Notes: a model not told the origin generated them from the sequence alone. A stretch of DNA of 13,667 nucleotides from an uncultured Candidatus Melainabacteria bacterium (GCA_934754855.1 CAKVJR010000035.1:1-13667); one strand, 5' to 3'; positions 1-7,555 are shown, counted from the stretch's first letter. Numbers and translations: made by a program.

Positions 1-1177
1 GGGCTACGAATGTTCCCAAAAGTGACACAGGAATTGTTACACAAGGAATCAACGTCGAACGCCAATCACCCAAAAATACGAAAATAATCAAAATAACAAT
101 GATTGACGTAATCAATACGGTAAATTCAACTTCCTTGATTGACTCACGGACGAATTTCGTACCATCGTTGATAACTTCAATCTTCAAGCCCGTCGGCAAT
201 GTTTTTTCAATTTCGACAATCTTCTTTTCCATCAAGTCCATAATGCTGATTTCGTTAGCACCCGGAAGTCTGACTATCTGAATAATCGCAGCAGGATCAC
301 CGTTTACGATACCGAATCCGTCGTATGTTTGTGAACCCATTTCTATTCTTGCAACGTCTTTCAACTTCGTTTGTGAACCGTCTGAATTTGCCTTAATAAT
401 AATATCTTCATATTGTTTCGGATCTTCCAAACGACCTTGTGTTCTTAATGTCAATTTCAACTCTTGCGGATTATCCCCAGGTTCTTGACCCAAAAACCCT
501 GCCGCAACAAGTGTGTTTTGGTCATTAATCGCCTTAACGATTTCTGACATACCGACTTTCAACTTCGCTGCTTTTTGAGCATCGAGCCAAACACGGATTG
601 AATAATCGCCCGCACCGTAAACCGCAACGTCGCCGACACCTTCTACACGTTTAAATTCATCTACCAAGAAGATTTTTGCGTAGTTGGTCAAGTCAAGTTG
701 TGACCACGAACCATCTTCAGAACGTAAGTTAAATGTACCCGTACCGGGACCGCTAACCTTGTTAACCGCCGTAATACCAAGTCTTTTTACCTCTTCAGGC
801 AACTTAGGTGTTACCTGTTGCAAACGGTTTTGAACATTTACAAGGTTGATATCCTTATCGGTACCAACCTTGAAGTAAATTGTTAAGTTATAAGTTTGGT
901 CATAAGATGTTGATGTCATATAAAGCATGTTTTCAACACCGTTGACCTGTGATTCAATCAACGACGCAACAGACGATTCTACGTCACTCGCACTCGCACC
1001 TGTATAATTCGCCGTAACTGAAACTTGCGGCGGCGTAACATCAGGATACTTTTCAAGTTGCAATGTCAACATCGCAATCAAACCGACAATCGATATGAAA
1101 ATTGCGATAACCATTGCAAATCTCGGTCGTTTAATGAAAAAATATAAATCTTTTTTCTTATTATCTTCGTTACTCAT
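1..1177 (-). CDS. RND multidrug efflux transporter, AcrB/HAE1 type (N-terminal part, truncated by window edge)
   Basis: Inner-membrane pump subunit that uses the proton gradient to expel hydrophobic or amphiphilic compounds through an adaptor and an outer-membrane channel. The frame reads from ATG at 1175-1177 to the window edge without a stop, giving 392 codons of a family that is usually about 1,030-1,050 aa. Visible features in order: a first membrane helix (about residues 20-39, after KRPRF), the first porter region with YPDVTPPQVSV and GASASDVESSV, a VGDVAVYG stretch like AcrB GVGDVQLFG, a VAAGFLGQEP segment, and a second helix from about 353 leading into LGDWRSTLIPCVTIPVSLLG. These align collinearly with AcrB up to about its residue 400. 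An AAGGAA site sits just before the start, inside the end of the adaptor gene 3 nt upstream, so the two are surely cotranscribed. Substrate cannot be read from the sequence. Confidence 0.95.
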   Translation of the reverse strand, partial: MSNEDNKKKDLYFFIKRPRFAMVIAIFISIVGLIAMLTLQLEKYPDVTPPQVSVTANYTGASASDVESSVASLIESQVNGVENMLYMTSTSYDQTYNLTIYFKVGTDKDINLVNVQNRLQQVTPKLPEEVKRLGITAVNKVSGPGTGTFNLRSEDGSWSQLDLTNYAKIFLVDEFKRVEGVGDVAVYGAGDYSIRVWLDAQKAAKLKVGMSEIVKAINDQNTLVAAGFLGQEPGDNPQELKLTLRTQGRLEDPKQYEDIIIKANSDGSQTKLKDVARIEMGSQTYDGFGIVNGDPAAIIQIVRLPGANEISIMDLMEKKIVEIEKTLPTGLKIEVINDGTKFVRESIKEVEFTVLITSIIVILIIFVFLGDWRSTLIPCVTIPVSLLGTFVA

Positions 1178-1180
1178 TGA

Positions 1181-2431
1181 TTATTCCTTATCAACATTCT
1201 TTTTCTTTTGGTTAGGTTTAAGCGTCATATTTGAGTTATCAGCCTCTTTTCTTGCTTCAACTTTTTCCGCTTTTTCTTCAGCCGTAAGTTCGATAACTTG
1301 AACTTTTGAGCCTTGTCTGATACTTTGAATATTGCTTGAAATAATCGTATCACCTGCTTTTAAGCCGCTTTTTACTATCCAATTTTTATCAATTGTTCCG
1401 CTGACTTCAATATCTTGTTGTTTTGCACAACCGTTTTCGTCAATCATCCAAACGTATTTGCCGTTTACAGATTCCAAAACCGCTTCTTGCGGAACTGTTG
1501 TAACAGTTGTTTTGTTCTTTGCTGTAACAATTACTCTGACAAAGTCATTCGGAATTAATTCGTGTTTTTTGTTTGAGAAAGTTGCTCTCATTGTCAACGT
1601 TCCCAAATCTTTATCAATTTGATTATCCATGAAATCGAGTTTGCCCGATTCGTCATAAACGCTTTCGTCAGCAAATTTCAAAGCAACATCGACATTGTTG
1701 AAAACGTTATGGTCATTACCGTTTTTGTATTTTTCCAAATCTTCGGGTTTTGCGGTAAATGTTGCATAAACAGGGTCAATCGTAACGAGTGTTGCAAGTT
1801 CGCCGACTTGGGCATTAACATAATTGCCTTCAGTGATTGTAAGTTCACCGATTTTGCCATCAAACGGAGCATAAATTTTTGTATAACTTAAATCAAGTCT
1901 TTTCTTTGCCAAATCTGCTTTTGCAGCATCAACAGATGCTCTGTCGGCAGCATATTTTGAAAACGCCTGATCGTAGTATGAACGGCTCACATAATCGCCT
2001 TTAACAAGTTCTTTTGCCCTGTTCATTTCAACGAGTGAATTTTCGTAACTTGCCTGAACTCTTCTCAATGCCGCTTCCGCATTTTTTACGGCAATAATGT
2101 ATTCATCAGGTTCAATTTGAAACAAAAGTTGTCCTTTTCTTACATAATCACCATCTTGGTAATATTTCTTTTGCAACCAACCACTTACACGAGAAACAAT
2201 CTTGACTTCTTTAGGAGCCTGAATACGTCCGACGAAGTCCATTGACTCGTTGACTTCCTGCTCTGCAATCGTAACCGTTTCAACTTTTGTCGGCATACTC
2301 ATCATCTTAGCCATCATTTGACCGCCGATTACTGCCGAAATTTTATGGTACGCAATAGGTGCAACTATTACAATTAGTGCAATAATTATTATCTTTTTAA
2401 TCTTTTTTGATTTATTCTCGTTATTTTCCAT
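1181..2431 (-). CDS. Periplasmic membrane fusion (adaptor) protein of RND efflux pump, AcrA/MexA family
   Basis: Periplasmic adaptor linking the RND pump to an outer-membrane TolC-like channel. The 416-aa product has a short cytoplasmic, Lys-rich N-terminus and one hydrophobic anchor (about residues 14-27) rather than a lipobox, so it is probably membrane-anchored and not a lipoprotein. Then come a lipoyl-like half motif (VSGWLQKKYYQDGDYVRKGQ, about 83-102), an alpha-helical hairpin rich in Ala/Lys/Glu (about 110-190), the second half (IYAPFDGKIGELTITEGNYV), beta-barrel and membrane-proximal domains, and a highly charged tail of about 35 residues. The length is typical, though the charged tail is longer than in AcrA. 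The start has AAAGGAT 7 nt upstream. It is the first gene of the pump operon; the transporter follows after 3 nt. No TolC homologue or local regulator lies in the window. Confidence 0.94.
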   Translation of the reverse strand: MENNENKSKKIKKIIIIALIVIVAPIAYHKISAVIGGQMMAKMMSMPTKVETVTIAEQEVNESMDFVGRIQAPKEVKIVSRVSGWLQKKYYQDGDYVRKGQLLFQIEPDEYIIAVKNAEAALRRVQASYENSLVEMNRAKELVKGDYVSRSYYDQAFSKYAADRASVDAAKADLAKKRLDLSYTKIYAPFDGKIGELTITEGNYVNAQVGELATLVTIDPVYATFTAKPEDLEKYKNGNDHNVFNNVDVALKFADESVYDESGKLDFMDNQIDKDLGTLTMRATFSNKKHELIPNDFVRVIVTAKNKTTVTTVPQEAVLESVNGKYVWMIDENGCAKQQDIEVSGTIDKNWIVKSGLKAGDTIISSNIQSIRQGSKVQVIELTAEEKAEKVEARKEADNSNMTLKPNQKKKNVDKE

Positions 2432-2458
2432 GGATTTATCCTTTTTTAATACACATTG

Positions 2459-2474
2459 TGTTGTTTTGACAACA
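2459..2474. promoter_or_regulatory. Candidate operator: 6-bp inverted repeat in front of the efflux operon
   Basis: TGTTGT-TTTG-ACAACA is a perfect 6-bp inverted repeat with a 4-nt centre. It lies 27 nt upstream of the adaptor start and immediately downstream of the only good -10 box, so it would overlap the transcription start. Short palindromes here are typical binding sites of TetR- or MarR-type repressors of RND pumps. No regulator gene is present in the window, so the assignment rests on position and symmetry alone. Confidence 0.4.
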
Positions 2475-2477
2475 AAA

Positions 2478-2483
2478 ATTATA
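2478..2483 (-). promoter_or_regulatory. Candidate -10 box of the efflux operon promoter
   Basis: A perfect TATAAT on the minus strand, 46 nt before the adaptor ATG and downstream of the glgC terminator, where a promoter is expected. No convincing -35 hexamer is found 16-18 bp upstream (GCTAAT at 17 bp). The promoter may therefore be weak or activator-dependent, or the AT-rich context may make the match accidental. Confidence 0.4.
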
Positions 2484-2540
2484 ACATAAACAATAATAAT
2501 ATTAGCAAAAAATAATTATGATGGTAATCTTTAGTAACAA

Positions 2541-2570
2541 AAAAGCCTATCCCAATCAGGATAGGCTTTT
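2541..2570 (-). terminator. Rho-independent terminator after glgC
   Basis: Perfect 12-bp stem (AAAAGCCTATCC / GGATAGGCTTTT) with a 6-nt loop. It starts 18 nt past the glgC stop codon and, read on the minus strand, ends in a run of six T. It closes the minus-strand unit that ends with glgC and insulates the efflux operon promoter just beyond. On the plus strand it faces no gene. Confidence 0.9.
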
Positions 2571-2587
2571 AAGGTGTTTACAACAAT

Positions 2588-3823
2588 TTACAATTTAGCA
2601 CCTTTTGGAACTACGGTTACGCCGCCGTTTGAAACGATGAAACCTCTTGCAATATCTTCATCACGGTTGAAACCAATTCTTGTATAAGGCGGAACTTCAA
2701 CGTTTTTGTCGATGATTGCCTTTTTAATTTCAGCGTGACGACCGATATTGACATTTTCCATCAAGATACTGCCTGTAACGTTTGCAAATGAGTTAATTCT
2801 GACTTGCGGTGAGAGTACGCATCTTGAAATACTGCCGCCTGAAATGATACAGCCTTCTGAAACCATTGAGTTTGTTGCCATACCGATTCTGTCGCCTTCT
2901 TCCCAAATGAATTTTGCCGGCGGGAAGTTGTAGTTGAACGTTCTGAGCGGCCATTCTTTTGAGTACAAATTCAATTCAGGTGTGTAATCGAGCAAGTCCA
3001 TGTTTGCTTGCCAATAACTGTCGATGCTTCCGACATCTTTCCAATAACCTTTTTCCGTCGGAGTCATTCCATCAAATTCGTTTGTCGTGAAGTCGTAGAT
3101 GAAAATTCTTTCTCCGTCTTTCAACATTTTCGGAATGATGTTTTTACCGAAGTCGTGGTTTGAATCTTCAAGTTCAGCATCGATTTTCAATTCATTAACG
3201 AGTTTGTCTTTGTTGAAAATGTAGTTGCCCATTGAAGCCAAACACCAATCAGGTCTTCCGGGGATTGCTTTCGGTTTTTCTTTCGGTTTTTCAACAAAAC
3301 CTGTACATCTCCAGTCATCATCAACTTCAATAATACCGAATTCGCTTGCTTCTTCAATCGGAATAGGAATTGCGGCAATAGTTAATGCTGCTTCTTTTGT
3401 CTTGTGGTAATCAAGCATAAGTCTTACGTCCATCTTATAGATGTGGTCGCCGCCGAATACGCAAACGTAATCAGGGTCTTCATCATAGATGTGAGTAAGG
3501 TTTTGGTAAACCGCATCAGCCGTACCTTGATACCAATGTCCGTCAGTTCTCATTTGAGCCGGAACAAGGTCAATGTACTGTCCGATAATCGGTGACAAAG
3601 GCCAACCTCTTGTAATATGAAGGTTCAATGAGTCTGATTTGTACTGTGTCAGGATTTTGATTTTGTGAAATCCCGAGTTTACAAAGTTGTTAATTACAAA
3701 GTCGATAATTCTGTATCGACCGCCGAACGGAACCGCCGGTTTCGCTCTGTCCCTCGTCAACGGATAAAGTCTTTTCCCTTCTCCGCCTGCGAGAATCATT
3801 GTTAAGCATTTGTCTGTCAGCAT
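2588..3823 (-). CDS. glgC: Glucose-1-phosphate adenylyltransferase (ADP-glucose pyrophosphorylase)
   Basis: Makes ADP-glucose from glucose-1-phosphate and ATP, the committed step of bacterial glycogen synthesis, in the cytoplasm. The 411-aa product has the nucleotidyltransferase signature LAGGEGKRL (11-19), RAKPAVPFGG (26-35), HWYQGTADAV (96-105), GGDHIYKMD (124-132), FVEKP (176-180) and SNHDFGK, followed by a C-terminal left-handed beta-helix. By hand alignment Tyr98, Asp126 and Lys179 match E. coli Tyr114, Asp142 and Lys195 (ATP, catalytic, and glucose-1-phosphate residues). The position of the E. coli fructose-1,6-bisphosphate lysine (Lys39) is Asp25 here, so the activator may differ. The N-terminus is about 14 residues shorter than in E. 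coli. GAAAGG lies 9-10 nt before the ATG. It sits 38 nt after lepA and is followed by a strong terminator; no other glg gene is in view. Confidence 0.96.
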   Translation of the reverse strand: MLTDKCLTMILAGGEGKRLYPLTRDRAKPAVPFGGRYRIIDFVINNFVNSGFHKIKILTQYKSDSLNLHITRGWPLSPIIGQYIDLVPAQMRTDGHWYQGTADAVYQNLTHIYDEDPDYVCVFGGDHIYKMDVRLMLDYHKTKEAALTIAAIPIPIEEASEFGIIEVDDDWRCTGFVEKPKEKPKAIPGRPDWCLASMGNYIFNKDKLVNELKIDAELEDSNHDFGKNIIPKMLKDGERIFIYDFTTNEFDGMTPTEKGYWKDVGSIDSYWQANMDLLDYTPELNLYSKEWPLRTFNYNFPPAKFIWEEGDRIGMATNSMVSEGCIISGGSISRCVLSPQVRINSFANVTGSILMENVNIGRHAEIKKAIIDKNVEVPPYTRIGFNRDEDIARGFIVSNGGVTVVPKGAKL

Positions 3824-3861
3824 TTTTTCGTACCTTTCGTTTTCTGCTTATTGTGATACTG

Positions 3862-5664
3862 TTATTCTTCTTCTAAACTTAATACCGCCATGAAAGCCTC
3901 TTGCGGAACTTCTACCCGTCCGACCGCTTTCATACGCTTTTTACCTCTTTTTTGTTTTTCAAGCAATTTTCTCTTTCTGGTAATGTCACCGCCGTAACAT
4001 TTATCCAAAACGCTCTTTCTCATTGCTTTTATGTTTGTTCTTGCGATAATTCTTCCGCCGATTGCCGCTTGAATTGCAACTTCAAACATCTGTTTTGGAA
4101 TGATGTCTTTCAATTTTGTTGTAAGTTTTTGCCCAACGTAGAATGCATTATCTTTGTGAACAATTGCACTCAAAGCGTCAACCACTTCTCCTGCAAGCAT
4201 TATATCAAGTTTCACCAAGTCCCCTCTTCTATAATCGGAAAACTCATAGTCCAAACTTGCATAACCTTTGGAACGTGATTTGAGTTGGTCATAAAAATCA
4301 GTAATGACTTCACTCAACGGAATATCATATTCCAAGTTCACTCTTATTTTATCAAGATATTGCATATTTTTAAAGATGCCACGCTTACTTTGTGACAATT
4401 CCATAAGAGAACCCACAAATTCATTGGGTGTGATGATGTTTACATTTACGTAAGGTTCTTCAATATAGTCACGATACTGTGCATCGGGTAAATTTGCGGG
4501 GTTATCGATATCAATAACCTCGCCGTTAGTTTTGTGAACTTTATAAACTACGCTAGGTGCCGTTGTTACAAGAGAAATGCCATATTCACGCTCAAGTCTT
4601 TCTTGTGCAATTTCCATGTGCAACATACCCAAAAATCCGCAACGGAAGCCAAAGCCCAACGCTGACGATGTTTCGGGTTCAAAAGTGATACTCGAATCGT
4701 TTAATTTTAATTTTTCCAAAGCCTCTTTCAAATCGGCATACTGGTCATTTTCAACGGGGTACAAGCCCGAAAATACCATCGGAAGAGCCTCTTTATAACC
4801 CTCTAAAGGTTCTGTGGCAGGATTATCGACGTGAGTTACCGTATCGCCGACAAATCTTGTAATTTCCTTAATCGATGCTGCAAGATAGCCTACATCGCCC
4901 GTTTTGAGTTCTTTTACGGGAACTCGTTTCGGGTTCAAATAACCCAATTCGACGATTTCAAATTCTTTATTCGTCGCCATAAATCGGACTTTATCGCCAT
5001 TTTTGATAGAACCGTCAACGACTTTGAAATAGCAAACAGTACCCAAATATTGGTCATACGCACTGTCGAAAATCAACGCTCGCAACGGTTTATCGAAAGT
5101 ATCCTCAGGAGCGGGAACGTATTTTACGATTGCCTCAAGGACATCTTCAACGCCCGTACCGTCTTTTGCACTGACGGGAATTGCCATATCGCCGTCAATA
5201 CCGAGGATTTCCTCAATTTCCGCACGAACACCCTCAACATCTGCCGACGGAAGGTCGATTTTGTTGATAACGGGGATAATTTCGAGGTCTTGTTCCATTG
5301 CGAGATAAACGTTTGCAAGGGTTTGAGCCTCAACGCCCTGTGTTGCGTCAACAATCAGCAACGCACCCTCGCACGCAGCGAGCGAACGTGAAACTTCATA
5401 AGAAAAATCGACGTGACCGGGGGTATCGATGAGGTTGAGAACATAATCTCTGCCGTCTTGAGCGGTGTAATTCATTCTTGCCGCATTAAGTTTAATCGTA
5501 ATGCCACGTTCACGCTCAATGTCCATCGTGTCGAGGAGTTGGTCTTGCATATCACGTTTTGCGATAGTGCCTGTTTTTTCCAACAAACGGTCTGCCAAGG
5601 TCGATTTACCATGGTCAATGTGTGCAATTATGCAAAAATTTCGTACGTTCTCTATTTGTTTCAT
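3862..5664 (-). CDS. lepA: Elongation factor 4 (ribosomal back-translocase LepA)
   Basis: Translational GTPase that binds the ribosome and remodels stalled or mis-translocated complexes; it has also been linked to 30S biogenesis. The 600-aa length is normal. G1 is AHIDHGKST (14-22), the switch I region contains RERGITIK (51-58), G3 is DTPGH (80-84) and G4 is NKID (134-137). The LepA-specific C-terminal domain is complete, with the conserved stretch GGDITRKRKLLEKQKRGKKR and the ending VPQEAFMAVLSLEEE; this separates it from EF-G, which has a domain IV instead. The ATG directly precedes the conserved N-terminus, but no good Shine-Dalgarno is visible (nearest AGG about 20 nt away). The 27-nt gap from the upstream 215-aa gene suggests coupled translation within one transcript. 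Confidence 0.97.
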   Translation of the reverse strand: MKQIENVRNFCIIAHIDHGKSTLADRLLEKTGTIAKRDMQDQLLDTMDIERERGITIKLNAARMNYTAQDGRDYVLNLIDTPGHVDFSYEVSRSLAACEGALLIVDATQGVEAQTLANVYLAMEQDLEIIPVINKIDLPSADVEGVRAEIEEILGIDGDMAIPVSAKDGTGVEDVLEAIVKYVPAPEDTFDKPLRALIFDSAYDQYLGTVCYFKVVDGSIKNGDKVRFMATNKEFEIVELGYLNPKRVPVKELKTGDVGYLAASIKEITRFVGDTVTHVDNPATEPLEGYKEALPMVFSGLYPVENDQYADLKEALEKLKLNDSSITFEPETSSALGFGFRCGFLGMLHMEIAQERLEREYGISLVTTAPSVVYKVHKTNGEVIDIDNPANLPDAQYRDYIEEPYVNVNIITPNEFVGSLMELSQSKRGIFKNMQYLDKIRVNLEYDIPLSEVITDFYDQLKSRSKGYASLDYEFSDYRRGDLVKLDIMLAGEVVDALSAIVHKDNAFYVGQKLTTKLKDIIPKQMFEVAIQAAIGGRIIARTNIKAMRKSVLDKCYGGDITRKRKLLEKQKRGKKRMKAVGRVEVPQEAFMAVLSLEEE

Positions 5665-5691
5665 ATCACAAAGTTTAACTGAAACCTAAAA

Positions 5692-6339
5692 TTAATATAA
5701 TCGTCCAAATTGATTAATAAATTGAGAAGAAAATTCTCTTTCGGGGTGTTTTGTGCCGCCACCGCAGATATATTCCACAACTTTCAAGAAAAATTCCTTC
5801 GCCGCCTGTTGGTGTGTCAAAGTAAAAATATCATTTGACAAAAATCTCGCTCTCAACTCGCAAGCATCGCTTTTGCTTGACGGAACGTATAAAGAGGCAA
5901 CTTCGTCATTCAACAATTTATCGACATAATCTTCGGGATTATTTTTGATAATTTTGCTGCAATCACCGTTAGTTGCAACTATGCGGTAACACGTCATTCT
6001 CTTGCCGCCACGTTGTTCAACATAAGAGGGCAATGTATTTGTTGCGAGGGTAAAGCCGATTTTTCGCCACAAAACGGACAAAACAATGGACTGTGTTGAT
6101 GAATCTCTTTCGCATCTGATGTTTTCGACCGAAACACCACGTGCAGAAAAAGTTTGTTTGAAATAGTCCGAAACGGATTTCATGTTTTGGTAAATTTCTT
6201 CAAAAATCACATCAGCATTTGCACCGGCATTTCTGTAATCCGTGTATTGCGAAAACATGTGCGAAGCGACGTCGTTAATTCTCTCTAACGCCACTGATGA
6301 CTGTCTTGAACTGTTTAAACCTGTAAAACCGTTTTCCAA
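5692..6339 (-). CDS. Hypothetical protein, 215 aa, unrecognised family, TTG start
   Basis: I do not recognise this protein. The frame has no interrupting stop and runs as the likely first gene of a unit with lepA (27 nt downstream) and glgC. No signal peptide or membrane segment is visible, so it is probably cytoplasmic. The first 20 residues are Ser/Asn-rich. A mixed helical region follows (about 15-65), then a beta-rich centre with five cysteines spread through the protein (76, 117, 127, 160, 192) in no metal-site pattern, and an aromatic helix near the C-terminus (QQAAKEFFLKVVEYICGGG). The only standard start codon before the internal Met28 is TTG at 6337-6339, with a weak GGGA about 8 nt upstream. 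The frame stays open another 29 codons upstream but offers no start. It reads as a real gene because it fills the gap tightly and has balanced composition. Confidence 0.7.
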   Translation of the reverse strand: MENGFTGLNSSRQSSVALERINDVASHMFSQYTDYRNAGANADVIFEEIYQNMKSVSDYFKQTFSARGVSVENIRCERDSSTQSIVLSVLWRKIGFTLATNTLPSYVEQRGGKRMTCYRIVATNGDCSKIIKNNPEDYVDKLLNDEVASLYVPSSKSDACELRARFLSNDIFTLTHQQAAKEFFLKVVEYICGGGTKHPEREFSSQFINQFGRLY

Positions 6340-6425
6340 ACTTGATTTCCCGTTTCTTCTGACTCTCTTTCGGTATTGTAATATCTTTTTTTGATATTTA
6401 GAATACGCAAAGTGTCGTATTTCTG

Positions 6426-6431
6426 ATTATA
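6426..6431 (-). promoter_or_regulatory. Candidate -10 box for the 215-aa gene/lepA/glgC unit
   Basis: Perfect TATAAT on the minus strand, about 87 nt before the TTG start. No convincing -35 lies at 16-18 bp and there is no TG extension, so this is a position-based guess in AT-rich DNA. Confidence 0.3.
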
Positions 6432-6459
6432 TTTGATTTTCCGATTTGAACCCGAAAAC

Positions 6460-6482
6460 GAAAAAAGAATTTCTCTTTTTTC
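6460..6482. repeat. Small AT-rich inverted repeat in the divergent intergenic region
   Basis: GAAAAAAG and CTTTTTTC form a perfect 8-bp inverted repeat around a 7-nt centre. It sits between the two divergent transcription units (6340-6571), directly upstream of the plus-strand promoter candidate. It is mostly an A-tract facing a T-tract, so it could act as bent or UP-like DNA, or be chance. Nothing else is recognised in this 232-nt gap apart from the promoter candidates. Confidence 0.35.
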
Positions 6483-6510
6483 TTGTAATTTGATATAATC
6501 AAGTTATATT
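6483..6510 (+). promoter_or_regulatory. Candidate promoter of the formyltransferase gene
   Basis: TTGTAA (6483-6488), a 16-bp spacer and TATATT (6505-6510) form a fair sigma-70-type promoter about 60 nt before the ATG at 6572. A perfect TATAAT (6494-6499) lies between them but lacks a -35 at the right distance. The A/T-tract just upstream could act like an UP element. Confidence 0.4.
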
Positions 6511-6571
6511 CTAAACTCAAAACAAATATTATGCAAGTATAAACAATTATATTAAGGAAACCAACCACCCG

Positions 6572-7516
6572 ATGACAAAAGTTGTAATAGTCGGATATGA
6601 CGAAATGTTTGCACAACTCATAAAAGGCTGTATTTCCGCAGGTTACAAGCCCGTCGGAGTTTTTCGCTACGACAAAGTCAAATACAAACCTTGGTTTTTG
6701 AAAATAAAAGACTCAATTTTGCCGAGCAAAGACAAATCGTTTCTTGACGGTTACAAACTGTACGAAATTAAGGCGACAAGCGTAAACAGCGAGGCTTTCA
6801 GACGAGAATTAATCAGGCTCAATGTCGATATTGTTTTTGTGGGTTCTTGGGGAGAAAAATTCAAAAAAGAAACTTTCAGTATCCCCAAAATCGGCACAAT
6901 CAATTGTCACCCGTCACTTTTGCCAAAATACAGAGGTCCGAATTCCTACGCACAAGTTATTCTCAATGGAGAAACCAAAACAGGAGTGACATTCCATTTG
7001 ATGGACGAAAATTACGACACGGGTGCGATTTTGCAGCAGACAGAAGTCGAAATTAAACCCGATGACACGGGCGGAAGCCTCAAAACGAGATGTTGTATGG
7101 TTGCAGGGCAGGAAGTAGGCAAGTTGCTTTTGCAAATGGAAAGTGAAATGATTTTGCCCGTAAATCAGCGTGAGGACTTGGCTACATACCAACCGCAATT
7201 TACGGAAGAAGATGTCCTTTTAAATTTTGAACATACCGCAGAGTCGCTAGACAGAAGAATCAGAGCATTTTTGCCATGGTCAAAGTGTTACATTGCTCAC
7301 AAAAATCGGTTTTTTACCTTTGAAAAACACGAAATTATTGATGAAACTTGCGAACGACAAGGGAAATTGGTTGAAAAAGGGGACGATTATTTTTGCGTTG
7401 TTGCAGGCGATAAAAAAATTATGAAATTTTCGGGGATAAAATTATACGGCAGCACAAAGTTGTTTACAAAACTTTATGCCTCAATCTCCTTGAAAATCGG
7501 CGATATTATGGAATAG
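6572..7516 (+). CDS. Formyltransferase-family protein, divergent methionyl-tRNA formyltransferase-like
   Basis: Predicted to transfer a formyl group from 10-formyltetrahydrofolate to an amine. The catalytic Asn-His-Asp set of this fold is intact: Asn111 and His113 in TINCHPSLLPKYRG and Asp149 in ENYDTGAILQQ, with TGVTFHLMDE between. A C-terminal OB-like half carries RRIRAFLPW, which resembles the Fmt motif RxxRAFxPWP, and 314 aa is a normal Fmt length. However, the GTPxFA motif near the N-terminus of true Fmt is absent (IVGYDEMFA instead), and the SLLPxxRGAAPI motif reads SLLPKYRGPNSY. It may be a second, specialised formyltransferase (tRNA, sugar amine or other) rather than the housekeeping fmt; no def gene is next to it. 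AAGGA lies 13 nt before the ATG, a rather long spacing. It is divergent from the 215-aa gene and followed by a separate promoter. Confidence 0.8.
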   Translation: MTKVVIVGYDEMFAQLIKGCISAGYKPVGVFRYDKVKYKPWFLKIKDSILPSKDKSFLDGYKLYEIKATSVNSEAFRRELIRLNVDIVFVGSWGEKFKKETFSIPKIGTINCHPSLLPKYRGPNSYAQVILNGETKTGVTFHLMDENYDTGAILQQTEVEIKPDDTGGSLKTRCCMVAGQEVGKLLLQMESEMILPVNQREDLATYQPQFTEEDVLLNFEHTAESLDRRIRAFLPWSKCYIAHKNRFFTFEKHEIIDETCERQGKLVEKGDDYFCVVAGDKKIMKFSGIKLYGSTKLFTKLYASISLKIGDIME

Positions 7517-7525
7517 TTTAAATTT

Positions 7526-7555
7526 TTGCCCTAAATCTCTCTAAAATGTTATAAT
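7526..7555 (+). promoter_or_regulatory. Extended -10 sigma-70-type promoter for the four-gene unit
   Basis: TTGCCC (7526-7531), 18 bp, then TGTTATAAT (7547-7555): a perfect -10 with the TG extension. Transcription would begin near 7562, leaving about 19 nt of leader that contains the GGAGAGG ribosome site of the HD-domain gene. This is the clearest promoter in the window. It implies that the formyltransferase gene is not the only source of transcript for the genes downstream. Confidence 0.7.

Noticed and set aside
4831..5391. Long open frame (186 codons) on the plus strand opposite lepA
   Set aside because: The product is Cys/Phe/Asn-rich with no motif, and the opposite strand is unambiguously lepA; it is an antisense shadow of its codon bias.
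6380..6398. Inverted repeat AATATC/GATATT around seven T
   Set aside because: Only A/T-rich 6-bp arms in an AT-rich gap, with no GC pairs to make a stable stem and no supportive position.
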